This document shows positions 24,691 through 36,959 of a stretch of DNA of 64,000 nucleotides, one piece after another. Source of the stretch: Eudromia elegans (taxonomy: Eukaryota > Chordata > Aves > Tinamiformes > Tinamidae); assembly GCA_003342815.1 (NCBI GenBank), contig PTEX01000012.1, positions 5,465,825 to 5,529,824 on the forward strand, written 5' to 3'. Under the pieces are notes generated by a model. The model ran no database searches. It had not been told where the DNA came from and saw only the letters and a program-made list of their open reading frames with translations. The stretch's first letter is position 1, and the number at the start of each line of letters is the position of its first letter. The position numbers and the translations under genes were made by a program.

Positions 24691-27295
24691 CCAGACTTTA
24701 TAGTGCAAAGTATTTTTAGCAACAATAATAATATCTTTCACTTTCTGTGTTGGAGCACTCAACCACTTGCATTGTACCAGTTCATATAAATATGCCATTT
24801 GTCACATGTTGTACCTTACAAAATAGGGTTAAAGTTCTCCTTAGATTATATGGATGTGTATATGAAGAATTAGGCCATTGAAAAACTTTACAGGAAGATT
24901 TATCTTCTCTATAGGAGAAGTATTGAAGTGATGCACTAGTCTTCTGTGGGTGAAGTTAGTTAACTGCTTTTTATCAATATGGATTAAAGCTCCTTTTTTA
25001 AAGATAGCAACCAAACTATGTTGTCCAATACTGAAATGTTTTCTTTCCGTATAATTTCTGTTATTATTTTATATAGTTATACATCACTCTTGTTCTACAT
25101 ATTAGCAAGATTTTATCTTTTAGATGATTTGTCAATGGGAAAACCTCTTGTTCTAGTCTCTACTAGAAGCAATTTTTTCTTCATATAATGAGGGGTAAAC
25201 CTGTGCTGAAAGTGTATGATTGGTTCTGAAGTTGTTAACGATGGGGTCTGCTTTTTAAACACACCAAGTGAAATGGGAAAGGCTGATCAATGGCATTTTC
25301 CATTGTCTGCCGTGAGGCTGTCACAAAAGGGTTTTTTTCTCCTGGGGAGTATTATGCAAGATAATGTTGAACACTCTTTGGAAACACATCAACATTTTTA
25401 TGTGGTGGATGAAATTTGATGTTTCTAAAGTGAACAGGATATTTGCTCTTGATTAGTTGTGAAGAATATACCTTTTTTTATGGTTGGATTGGAGAGTTGT
25501 AAAAAATTTAAGAGGTGATTTTGATATAAGGTCTTTCAATTTTATTCTTCAGCCGATTTTATTAAATAAATCATTTTCGCACCCATATATTCTCCTTTGC
25601 TTGCTATTTTACATTTATGTGCTTACCCAAGCTTCTAGTCCTTGTCAATGACACTTAGCTCAAGTAATGCAGACAACGCGCTTTAAGATTTAACCTTTAG
25701 ACAAAAGTATCTGTGAGTCTGGTAAGACTTGAAAATATCTAACCTCCTGGTCTAATTGGATGAAAGCCCATAACTTGCAAAACTAACCGCTAAAACAAAT
25801 TCTTGAGTCTTTGTCTTCCTATTACTGCTGAATAATCTGTTACTAGGTAATAGTCTATTAATGAGATAATAACTGAGAGGACAAAGTTTAAACATAGGCA
25901 GTATCATGTCTTAGTAATTGCAATCCTAGTGATATTAAAGCGATTGTAAATTCAGGGAGTTGAATTATTTTTGTATTAAAATGGAATAGAAAGGGTAGAA
26001 AATAATGTCGGTGAGTATGACTAAGCCTGTGTGTAGATTCCACTTGTGCTCTATGTTTGGCTTTCAGGGAATGCTGCTTGCAAGTATCTGTAGTAGAACA
26101 GTGCTATGTTATTACTAATTTACTTGCACTTGCATGAAGGGGTCCAATCCTGCAGCCTCCGTAGCCTTCTCTTCTGCTGGCACTTGCAACAAAAACTGAG
26201 GGATTTCTGGATTATACCAAAAAGAGTTGTGAATATCATGGCCTACTGTAGATAACTGGAGTGGGATTTTTTTTATTTTTTCTACCTTTTTCATGAATTC
26301 TTTTGTAGTAAAAGAAAAAAAAGGTTATCAAACTTATGTCATTTGTGCTGCATATCATGGGCCAGATGTGAGTCCAAAAATCTGCCTGCTAAATGTTCTT
26401 CCTGCTTGTGAATGTTGCTAGTTCCACATACACTCATCCGCATAGAGCTAGTTATTGCCATGGTACTCTTCCCTGTTCTAAAACCTTATCCATGGCTGCT
26501 CATGCATTTTTAATTTATCATCAAGAAAAAAAAAACAAGAGTGACTGCACAGTTTTGGTGTCATGCCTAGTAGCACTGTATGGGTCAATGTCAAGCTAAA
26601 GCATGAGTGACCTTTCAGAGAGTGCATGTGTGCAGGCTTTCTTTTAAGCTCCTTTTTTTAAAAAAGAATTCTTCCCGGCTCTGACCTGCCAGGTATTTCT
26701 TAAGTTTTGAAGTGCTTGCTATGCCTCTGGGACCCCTTTGCTTCCCATTTTTTTGTTGTTAAAGGTCCATCATCAGATGCTATGTTGAACCTGCTAAGAA
26801 CTTCATTCACTTGGCTGCCCCTTTGCAATAAACTTAGTGTGACTCTGCTAAGTAAAATCTTGCAGGGTTTGTTCTTTTTGCTTCCATAGATAATTAGGCA
26901 AGTGTTTAGCTCTTGGGAAAGAAGAGCCTGTAAGATTTTTGCAGATGTGAAAATGAGCCTACAGCTGCCTAAACTTCAGAACTCCTGGGGAAAAGCTTCT
27001 TGGTTCCTGACCTTTGTCAAGATGATCTTCTCATTAGCGCCGTTCTTCTTCCTGAAGAATACCTTTAGCTGTGGTTTTCTGCAGCTGTGTCCTGCCACGT
27101 GCGTGTTTGAGGTGCACAAAGTTGGATCTACGTTAGTCCCATCTCAGAAAATCAACAGGCAATAATAATTCAATTAGCATTGTAGAAATGATGGTTCTGA
27201 TTGAATAAAGAGTCTGTGGCAGATGAAGAGGAATTAAAGCCCGGGGTGTTTGTAAATAATTCTGTTCTGTATTTCACAGTAAACTGGTAGTTTTG
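24691..27295. other. AT-rich DNA without a gene
   Basis: No gene is recognised. Near 26138-26165 a short stretch (GGGTCCAATCCTGCAGCC) resembles a word found in old sauropsid repeats, too little for a firm call. Confidence 0.45.
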
Positions 27296-27330
27296 ATTTC
27301 ATAATCATCATTACATGATGATTATGAAAT
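27296..27330. repeat. Perfect 16-bp inverted repeat, 3-base loop
   Basis: ATTTCATAATCATCAT (27296-27311) is followed by TAC and then its exact reverse complement (27315-27330). A 35-bp near-palindrome with no mismatch can extrude as a cruciform or fold as a hairpin. The loop is too short for a canonical microRNA precursor. Confidence 0.95.
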
Positions 27331-27439
27331 TCTTTTTACTGCAACAGTCACGAAGGCTACTGACGCTGGACATCTTAAGTTAGTACATTGGCATAAGTTT
27401 CATCGAAATATTTTTAGAGGTTAGAGAAAGAACTCTCTG

Positions 27440-27960
27440 GATTTTTAATATCAATTTTCATTATGTCTTGGAGCATTGTTCCAAAAGCCAGGAAGGTCGT
27501 GCTAACATTTTTTTGAAGATGGGCAAGATAACCTAGGTAATTATAAACCTGTCAGTCTAGTATCAGTCTCAGGCAAAATAATGGAAATCCAGATGTGGAA
27601 TTTGAATCACAAAGAACTGAGCTGTGCTCAAGCAAACAGTATATTTTCATAATAGCAAGTTTAAGATATGAGGAAAGCAGTTCAAAATGCAGAATGGGAG
27701 ATACTAGCAAGGAAATCTATGAGAAGTGTGTGTAGGTGTAAGAATGGATAGAAATCTGAGCCTATGTTTTCCATCCAGAACAACAGGCAACAGGAGCTAA
27801 TGTAATCACTGAATGTGTAAACAGGGGAATATAGAATAAGAATAACGAGGCTGTGTATCTCTTTATCTCTGTCTATTATATACTATTATATACTCCTGTT
27901 TCCCACTGTTCAGCAAGGATGTTTAAGACCCGAAGAGACCTCAAGGAGCCACAAGACTAA
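27440..27960 (+). mobile_element. Ancient CR1/L3-type LINE fossil with RT motif
   Basis: The frame starting at 27527 reads DNLGNYKPVSLVSVSGKIME. This matches the first conserved reverse-transcriptase block of CR1/L3/L2 elements (family pattern: D-GNYRP-SL-SV-GKI-E). The upstream bases correspond to the preceding P-FKKG-K region, with a frame change. The in-frame stop is near 27652. Farther right, about 27890-27960, the sequence again parallels the ORF2 C-terminal region (the part encoding F-SP--KKDV-KLE-VQRRATR in relatives) after a large internal deletion. It is highly diverged and clearly much older than the other CR1 copies. Confidence 0.65.
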
Positions 27961-28317
27961 GTAGAATCTGTGCTGCATAACAATATAGTTTTGAGGTGTT
28001 TCATCCTATTTATTTAGCAAAGAAGACGTTAAGGAAAGACTTGATATTGGGCTGTATGTATGGGGAAAGGAAACAGTTTAAAACCTGAGACAAAGCAGTA
28101 AACAGATTGGTTGGCAAGGAGATTAATTCATACAATAAATAACTGTTGTGACACTTCTGAAAATAACGGTGGTGAATTCTTCATGCCTGTGAGTTTATAA
28201 ATCAAAGCAGTTTTCTAAGAGATATCCTGGGCTACAAATAGGACATTCTTCAGGGAATTTCCAAGTCTTTGTAATACCAGAGGTCAGGCTGCCAGATAAC
28301 AATAGTCCCCTCCAGCT

Positions 28318-28545
28318 TTATAATCTTCCTGCACGTGAGTTAGCAAAGAACGCCGAGGACTGAGTGGTGCTGGTGCTTCTGCTTTGCTGTGATTGAGTTT
28401 TGGCTCTTGGTGTCTCTTGGATGAGGCCGTTATACATAGGCCTGCGGGGTGGTACCCTCTGACTGATGCTTGGTCCAGGGCATACTACTGACTGATCACA
28501 TCGTTTCTGCATTGACAGTAAGGACGATATTTTAATTTTAGCCAT
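28318..28545 (-). other. Exon-like open frame, unassigned
   Basis: The minus strand holds a 75-codon open frame whose second part is rich in S, T and Q (for example QSQQSRSTSTTQSSAFFANS) and ends at a TAA at 28318-28320. A plausible acceptor (TCCTTACTGTCAATGCAG) ends just before AAACGATGTG near 28505, so a terminal exon of about 62 codons is conceivable. CpG codons are retained more than in the surroundings. I recognise no family, there is no second exon nearby, and the region next to it is an old LINE fossil. Chance is the leading alternative. Confidence 0.2.
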
Positions 28546-31500
28546 TTACTTCCAGAACAAAGAATAAGGCAAGAAATCCCAATGCAAATGACAATGCTAG
28601 AAGAAAGGTCTGCTCACAAGTGATTCTTTCCTGCTTTTTTTCAGTGGTTCATTGCATTGACAGCTCCAGACCTATTGCTCTTTTACGAGATCGTTTGGTA
28701 TTAGCTTCTACCCAGGAGTGTGCAGAGTATGGCATTAGGGCGTCTCATTTTCAGTCATAACTGTATACATAACTTCCAGGAAATTATTTGTGAATTACTG
28801 ACCACAGTGTAAAGTTAGAAGAGTTACAAAGAGCAAAACTGAACATACTTTGCTTTCCTCAATCAAATAGTATTGTAGTTTTTCAGAATAAACATATAGG
28901 GTATTTTAGATGAAATGAAATATTAGAATATGTTTTTTCTCTATTAGCCTAAAATTATAAGGCTTTTCCTTTAGAAAGAAATTTTCCATAGTACCATTGT
29001 ATGGTGTGTTGGCAAGTATCTGCATATATCCCTAAAAATATGCACACAACAACAATCAAGAATTCACATCAAGAACAAACTATTTTATCTGTTCATGGTG
29101 GAGGGAATTTTAATCATTTGCTTTAAAGTAACGACTTAAAATACAGAATGTGTTCATCTTCTCCATTTAAAAACTCTTTCAAAGTAATGGTTATTTTTCT
29201 TTTTTTTTCTTTTTTTTTTCCCTATATTTTTTTGTTTTGTTTTGGTACCATGGGACCAAAGGAAATATACAAAATGTAATATTTTATTGTACCTATGCAT
29301 TTATGTAGCAGTGACTTCTAAAATATGTTCCAAGGTGTGAGTCAGTGGTTTTAGGAAGTTTCTTTTGTCCTGATATTTATATGAATTTGGCAGTTGGTAA
29401 AGTGAGCATGAGCTTGAAAACCTTTGGAAAGCAGTAAAGATCCTGAAGTGAGAATTTATTCAAGAGAGTGTCAGAATTAATTTTTCCATGCCCTGTTCTG
29501 ACTCTTAAGTAAGAGAGAGTAACTTGTAATATTAATATGCATTTTGCAGATTGGAGATAGCCTTCTAATTAGAGGCAAGAAAATCCCGGTGCGAGAACTC
29601 GATCAAGTTATATTAATTCTTGTATTAACTTTTTTATTATTATTTATTAAAAATCTGCTGCAGTTTAGACCTTCCTCTTGAGAAGTCACTGGTTGGGAGA
29701 CAGCTCCCAGATTCCGAGGGCAGATATTGGCTACGCTGAAGCTGAGGGAGGGTGGGAACATCGAGGGCTGTGCTGACTTCTTCCGCCTTGCATCCTTAGA
29801 CACCCGTGCACGCCGGTGTGAGGTTTGCTCTGCTGCTGTGGGAGTGCTGCAAGAGCCGGGCGTGTGATGGGAGTTGTCACTTAGCTACTTGTGTTCCGTC
29901 TTTTTTGTGTTCCTCAGGTGACTCAGTGGACCCGACATTTGGTCAGCTCCTGAGTTACAAAAACAAAAATTACCTGTGATCACGTGGGACCATTGGCAGC
30001 TTTATATGTGCCTGTGGGCTCTGTATAATAAACAAGGACTTAATGAAGAAGGGCTGTCGAAAGAGAAAATACAGTCTGAAAATAACAGGAGATAAAACAG
30101 ATAATTCTTCAGAAAAGAAAAATCCATATGCTGTCCTTTGCTTATTATTGTTATTAGCAGTTTTTGAATTCTGTCTTTGATTTCTGGATCTGCAGATAGA
30201 TGTGTGTCTATATATGCAAAACTCAGCCAACTTAGCCAAGTCTCCAAGCGGTTCACAGATTCTCAGTGGCTTGAAACAGGATGTTGTGAGAGGGAATCAG
30301 ACTTTGATACTGGTTTCCTCTGTACGCAGGACTTTGTGCAGGTCCATTAGCTGTTGTTGGTGCTTCTCTTGTGAAGCAGATAGATGAAGGAAAGGTGTGA
30401 AGCAGTTACAGCCTTGCTGATATTTCTCATCTTGATTCTATTTGCTGGTGTTAGTTGAGAGAAAAGCAGTAGGAGGTTGATGTTAACATCACCAATCACT
30501 GCCACAGGTCTACTTTGGGAACTATAAATCCCAGGTGACTTGCCTCAGCTGACATATCATAGAACCTATGGATCTGTAGGATGTATTTTAAGGCCTTAAT
30601 TTGTTTCTTCAGATGCTTGACTTTCTTTTCATTATGTCTTTAAGTCTCAGGAGAGCATTTTCTGAGCAGGTAGCCTATGACAAAGGGTTAAGAGGATATA
30701 AAGAGATCTCTTAGGTGTATAAAATACAGCGGAAGAGAACAGCAGAAAAGCTGTTTTTGTCACCTGATAGCTGTAGATACGACATAGTAAAACCTGTGCC
30801 ACGCTGCCTAGATGATGATTTGAAAAGACTGTAGTGATTGAGCCATCCAAGATGTAGCAAACATAAGCACAAAACAGTCTCAGCTGCCACCAAACTTACC
30901 CGTATCAACATGGAAGGAAAAAGTCCTTCTCGGAAGCCCTTTGAATTGCTCTGGTTTGGTGGACATGTGTGCGTTCCAGCTGGGTTCAGGTTGCAGCTCT
31001 TCTTTTATTTTTACAGAAATGTTGACAAATTGCCTCATTTGCGGTCTACCTCAGTTACTTATCTGAGGAAGATGAGTGCTCAGATTTCCTGACTGTCCAC
31101 AGTAGAGGTTTTATCTCTAACTAACCGCATGGAGCCCAGATGATTGCTTTTGTTTACCTGAAGCTGCCATGTCCTGCACGAGAAAGCGCCAGACTTCTGT
31201 GGTATCTGTCCTGTGCACAGAACTCAGATATTCATAATTGTGGCACTTCACTGTATTAATTAATTTTAAAGAGTGATTATTGTAGCAAGTGACTGCTTAC
31301 TTAAGTGTCATTTAAGGTGAGAACATTTTTGAGAGAAGGCTCTAATTGAAAATAGCAAAATGCAGGAAGGATAATGGAATGTAATGAAGACAGAGAAGTA
31401 AGGACAGAAAGGCTGAACACCATGAACTGGAATCTGGCTTTCTCACTTACCGTATACCTTTGTTTGCATGGTGAGGGCTGATTTCTCTGAGTGGTAAGAA

Positions 31501-31599
31501 CAGGACTGGGACCTATGTCTATTGATAGAGAACTTCATTGGTGGTGTGAAAGTAGCGTTAATGGTGATGTGAGAATAAACAAGCAGTTTTCCCCCCAAG
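28546..31599. other. AT-rich DNA without a gene
   Basis: A T-rich tract lies at 29191-29244. A few CpGs cluster at 29775-29865, too few to call an island. Nothing else is recognised. Confidence 0.5.
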
Positions 31600-31865
31600 C
31601 AGAGCTGCAGCCCGCCACGGCGTGCCGTGCCGCGTGCTGCTCTCATGCAAAGACCCTGGCCGCGCTTGCCTTGTAGCACTTCATCACCGGGTGGCTGCAG
31701 CGGGTTAAAATGTCATGACGTGTTCACCTGCTGCAACCCAGGCATGTCAACACGGCCCTGGGAGTGTTCAGCGCTGCGTCGGTCCTCGCGTCTCTTTTCA
31801 CCCTCCTTCCTGGCTGCGCAAGAGGGAGATGAAGAGATTTCGTCCGGCCGGGAGTTCATGTTTGT
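31600..31865. other. Isolated CpG cluster
   Basis: About 20 CpGs occur in about 265 bp, including GTGCCGCGTGC, GGCCGCGC, AGCGCTGCGTCGG and TTTCGTCCGGCCGGG. A TGACG half-CRE sits at 31716-31720. The flanks are AT-rich and CpG-poor. Open frames on both strands are short and unrecognised, so the patch is more likely regulatory than coding. Confidence 0.5.
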
Positions 31866-32046
31866 AGGCAGGCAGAGTGGTCCAAACCCTTGATCTGTCC
31901 TCCCTGGAAGTGCTGTGGAATTGCCAGGACCTGCCTATAGCAAGGGGGCTCAGGTTAAATCTTCATGGTTGACCACGATGTACGAGGCAGGGAGATTTGT
32001 AGGAGGTGGATTGGATTGCTTAAAAGTCACAAGTGTTTTTTTGGGG

Positions 32047-32065
32047 TTTTTTTTTTTTTTTTTTT
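32047..32065. repeat. T19 homopolymer
   Basis: An uninterrupted run of 19 T, preceded by TTTTTTTGGGG. No retrotransposon body is recognised next to it. Confidence 0.9.
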
Positions 32066-32179
32066 GGACATGGCTGTATTATAAACCCAGTGAAAGAAAA
32101 TTCTTCCAATTATTCCCCCATCAAATATTTCATAAACATACAAATTATTAACCATAGGGGATATTTAATGTTGTTTGCC

Positions 32180-32347
32180 CTGGCACAGGCTGCCCAGAGA
32201 GGCTGTGGAGTCTCCTTCTCTGGAGATCTTCCAAACCCACCTGGATGCCACCTTGTACCCCGTGCCCTGCTGGAGCAGGGGGTTGGACTAGATGGTCTCT
32301 GGAGGTCCCTTCCAACCTCAACCATCCTGTGATTCTGCGATTCTCAG
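32180..32347 (+). mobile_element. CR1 LINE, very short 3' end
   Basis: About 168 bp of CR1 3' end in sense orientation. The ORF2 tail reads [17 protein letters not shown] followed by QTHLDATL, then comes the 3' UTR with GGTTGGACTAGATGGTCTC, and a degraded octamer tail (CCTGTGATTCTGCGATTCT). Extreme 5' truncation is usual for CR1. It cannot encode anything and is an inert fragment. Confidence 0.93.
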
Positions 32348-35300
32348 ATTATGATTATTACAGCTGTAGTTTTTACCATATAAAAATAATTGGTCCTTGT
32401 TCTAGTGTCAGCAAAGGGATTGCTGGTTACAGAGAACATTTTTTAAGTTTGACCACACAGCGGATGTTTTGCATGCAAATGTCCCGTGATGTATCATGGA
32501 AGGAGCAGGCTAGATTTCCACTCTTTTTTTTTATGAAATCCTTGCAGTGCTCTGTGTTTCTCTATCTTTGTCTTGCAAAATATGCTAGTAAATATTTCTA
32601 TATATCATGCATACTGCTTGGAGTTTTTATCCTTGTACAAAGAAATGCTTAGTTTTCTGAAGAAAATAACTGATAAGTATTTTTTTCCAATATGAAATCT
32701 ATTATTTTTAAAGTGCTATTCCTTGTGTTTGTGCATATTCATAAAACTGCAGCAGTGTTACATAAGTTCAATAAGTATTAATATAAAGCATCGCTGAGCT
32801 TTATGTGAAACATAGAGACAGTAGCTGCTGAAGAAAGTTTTAAAAGCCAGAAATAAGTTGATGGTTTACACAGATGTATCCTCTTCTGAGGAGGTGAGGA
32901 GTTAAGAATTTGTTGGAAGAATGTAGTCAAATATTTAGAATAACATGCACGTTAGATGACTTTTTGATATTGAAAAGGTAAAATTAAGTTTCTCAGCTTA
33001 AACTGCAGCTGTGCACAAGAAATGAGTGTGCTAAAATCAGATCTCTACTAATTTCATAATAAATCTTTTTTTCTGTGTTCTTTAGAATAATTTTATTATT
33101 TGTCAATAAAGCATATTTATATATATTTGTTTATCTGCATGTGTGAATAATATATGTGCTGTTATGATACGATAATGATATATTACCTTAGCAGTACTGT
33201 TCATTATGTTAAACAGTCTGTGTCATTGATTCATTTCCTTTGTTGGTGCGTCTGGATGAGCACCAGGAGCCAGTTTAGCTGGAGACAGGGAATTAGCATA
33301 TTGTTTCTTGGGGAATGCCCTTGAATGTGCTATCTTGGAGCTGTCTTGTGTGAGACGTGAGCAGCATTGCTTAAATAAAGAGTGGAAATTTGCTTCAAGC
33401 AGTGTGCTGTGCTGCTGTGCCTACTGTAAAACCCTAGGAAAGCTCCTCAGAATGTCTGGATCCTCGCTGAGTGAGCAGCGAACAGCAGTGGTGGACTGGT
33501 TTGTCACCTGGAAAGTCAGGGTTAGGTCACTTTACAGAGCATTTTGGTAGAGCTCTGAACAAAATCTCTCCTGGAGCCATGTGAGAATGTAATTTACTCT
33601 TAGTGACTTAAAGATATCGTCATGCAAAAGAAAAAGGAAATCTAAGACTTTCCTCCTGTTGTGAGGGGAGGATATAATGTTCGGGGGAAGACGTGCAATG
33701 TAAACTACCAGAGCTTAGGGTTGTTCCAGAGTTGCAATTATTTTCGGAACTTCCCTTCAGATTTAAATACGGGTATGACTCAAAAAGTCTTACTGAATAC
33801 TAAAGGCTATCAAAAGTCAACCTTGATGTGACCAACCGAGAGAGACAGGCAACACGGCTTTTTATTAATGTCACATGCCAAGGAACATTGTGTCGCCTGC
33901 TAAGATGAATGGAACAAAATGTTTCCTTTTGGCACAAAGCTTAGAAGTGGGTAAAATCGCAATCAATCAAACACAGCAACGTTAGTGAAAGTTGAGTGAA
34001 AAATCTAGAAGAATTGTAACTCTGTAACTATGTCCCAGTATCACCCATTCAGTTTGCATGCAGTCCGATTGTGGGATTCAAGTTTTATTCTCATTGCACT
34101 TCTAATCAAGACTTTATTGTGAGAAGCACAATTCTGTTGAAATATCCATGAACCATTGTTCGAGGGCATTTTTCTTCTATATATGTAAAATGATTTAAAT
34201 TTGAGAAGGTTTGCACATGCAATCAGTGTAGTGTGTTTTAATGTATTTAATGATGGTAGTCATGTCAGGCATAGACAGAAGGATAAAATGTTTCTTTGAA
34301 CTGTGTAATAAAAGGTGACATCTTGCAGAGTTGCAAGGGACACCATGGTTCTCATCAGCAAGTGCCATGTTACACCTCAGGTACACCCAGCTGATGGCAA
34401 AGGACAGAAAAATTAGGACCCCGGGAAAAAAAAAATCAGTTGTATAGTTTTTGTATAGGCTTGCTTTAAAATTAATGAGATCTTTTATTGCATTGTGAGT
34501 TATTTAAAGCTCATTGGGGTGTATATATGCATATATGTAACATTTATCTGACTCTTTTCTATAAATGGCATCTTTAATAAGCTTCATTGAGTGAGTTTTG
34601 TTGTAAATAATGTTGCCAGGAGCTTTTTTCAGTTCCACCCTAAGGAACAGTAGTGGTTACATGTATGACTTTCTGTATGTGCAGATGAATGACTGGCTTC
34701 TGTTATATATTACTATGTTGTTATGCTATATTCTCAATATTTCTTCCTGTTTGAAAACTGGTAGCACTTCTGAGAAGGAAAAAGGAGCTGGCTTTTAAAT
34801 TAAACCTGCAAACAAACAATGATACCATATTTATCTGTTCTTTTTTCCTTCTTGCTTTGCTATAAAATAATAACTGTTTGCTGATCTTAGGTTTTACATT
34901 TCGTAATGCAAAAAGCGTCTCAGCCACTGTAGTGCTGTTGTGTTTGGCGGCCTTGGAGGGAAACAAAGCAGAGTTATTCCCTGCTAAAACTTGCAGTAGT
35001 GCTGAAACCACCACACGGGCTTTTTCTTTTTTTTCCCTTGAAAACCAAGAGGATTGAATATTGCTGGATTTTATCTTTCTCCACAGGAAAAATAAGTAAG
35101 GAGAAGACCAAGCTACACATGATGAAAAAGCACACATTCGGGCCCAGATTCCAAGGCATTTCTAAGTCTACATCGAGTAGATTTTAATGATTCCTAAAGC
35201 CTTTCTAAATATAGGTCATAATATTTGAGGAGCAAAAAGCTCATTTCTAATAGGGGATTTTGACTGTTATTGTGGAACAGATGCTAGTCTCAATGACACC

Positions 35301-35514
35301 AAAAGAAGTCCAAAATATCCTCTTGAATCAATCGTTTACTTTGGATTTTTCATTTCTAGTTTGAATTAGGCTTTTTCAGATCTTGCACTAGCAAGTGTTA
35401 TGCATTAATTACTGATTTTAAGTAGTGCTTAAAAAGCATGCAACATTACAGAAAGTCATTCATGTATAGATGAAGTTCTGACACTGCATTGGATGATATT
35501 AGATGTATAGGGAT
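32348..35514. other. AT-rich DNA without a gene
   Basis: No gene is recognised. The longest minus-strand frame here (34721-35137, 138 codons) has no known domain and overlaps plus-strand frames. The block at about 33800-34140 has a mixed, non-repetitive composition and could be a conserved noncoding element. Confidence 0.45.
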
Positions 35515-35600
35515 AAACTTTGCACTGAGTTATGTAAGTGTAAATCTGGGTCAGCTCTATTGAAATCAATGTCATTTTTGCAGTTTATATTTTTATCAGT
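35515..35600 (+). repeat. Possible ancient sauropsid repeat fragment
   Basis: The segment TAAATCTGGGTCAGCTC followed by TATTGAAATCAATG resembles a widespread old repeat of turtles, crocodiles and birds with the words GTAAATC-GG-TAACTCCATTGAAGTCAATGG. The identification is from memory of the word order and is tentative. Confidence 0.35.
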
Positions 35601-36959
35601 ATTTCTGAGAATAAAATGTGGCTTGCATGTTTCTAGGTGAAAAATGTAAAAGAAGACTCTAGAAGCAGTATCTCTCTAATCCCTCATAATCTTAGCTAAA
35701 TTAAGTAAAGAAAGAGGGTTTTATCTCCTTTAAATAGCTACTTTCATTGAAGTCAAACTGGTTTTATAAGCATTGAGACTCCGTGAAACAGCTTTTTTAC
35801 TTCTTTCTTTATTACAGAAATTCTTTTGTATTACAAATAATTCCCTCATACAGAATAATTCCCTCATATGAAAATTTATTTTTATTTGCCTACTCATTGC
35901 ATTTTCGTAGTTTCTGAATAACTCGTAAAAGTGTTTCACTGAATTTCATGTGTGACTGCTCTCTCCTACCCCCTACCTCCAAATCAAATATTTCAAACAC
36001 ATTTCCATTAATTTCCATCACTGTTTTGTTCATTCTATTATCAAACAGCAGGAAGTAGGCGAAGGGTGATAAATAGTCTGCTCTTCTTATGTAAGACAGC
36101 CTATAATAGAAATAATAATGGTAGATTTACTTTTATCTTGCATTTATTCTTCCCCATCCACTTCCAAACATTTTCCACTTTCATTTGGTCGCATGCTGTA
36201 GCTTGTCTATCACTTTGATTTTAAACTATTTTTAAGAGAGCTGCATATGTGTGGAAGCCCAACATGGATTCCAGAGATTTCTGTCTTCTCACTCCAGTCA
36301 GGTTTCCAGAGAACTTCTGCTTCCAGTCTACAGCATCATTAATAAACACAGATTTTATTAGTTTATTCATTGTACACAATACTGAAATTTAGGCCTTTGC
36401 ATTGAAATAAGAGCCTTCCAGGCACATTTTTTTGAACCTTCTTAAAAGTCCATGTGCAGCCGAAGTCTTTTGAACTACTGGACTCAGTGATTTGAGCACA
36501 GTGGCAACAAAAATCTGGGCTATTTTAGCCAGGCATTGTCAGTCTGCAGGAAGTTATGAATATGGCTGTATTTGAGACTGTATTATCTTTTTCTTTCTAG
36601 CTTACCAGCTAGTCACTAATGAATCACTTATCAGCTAATCACTAAAATAGATTATTTTTCTCACTTTCAGTAAATGATAAAGCTGATAAGCTACATGTTC
36701 TACTGAAACAAATCTTTTTATCATATTGTAATATGCCTTTTTTTTTTTTTTTCTGAAAGGTAAATATGAGGAAATTACAGCCATAAAATTTATCCTCAAG
36801 AATTTATCCTTGTGGTATGCATAAGCTGTCACAAGTAGCCCTGTTTAAACACTTTAAAACATTCCTGCTTATGGCTGGTGCTGTTTGATGTTGAAGAGCA
36901 ACCCAGTTGCCACTCGGTATGTCTCATTTTTCTAGGGAGAGAATGAGAATCAATGGCAT
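35601..36959. other. AT-rich DNA without a gene
   Basis: Contains a short tandem copy of AATAATTCCCTCATA (35836-35850 and 35854-35868, 18-bp period) and a T15 run at 36738-36752. No gene is recognised. Confidence 0.5.

Noticed and set aside
34721..35137. 138-codon minus-strand open frame
   Set aside because: It has no domain, signal peptide or splice context that I recognise, it overlaps open frames on the plus strand, and such lengths are expected by chance in 64 kb.
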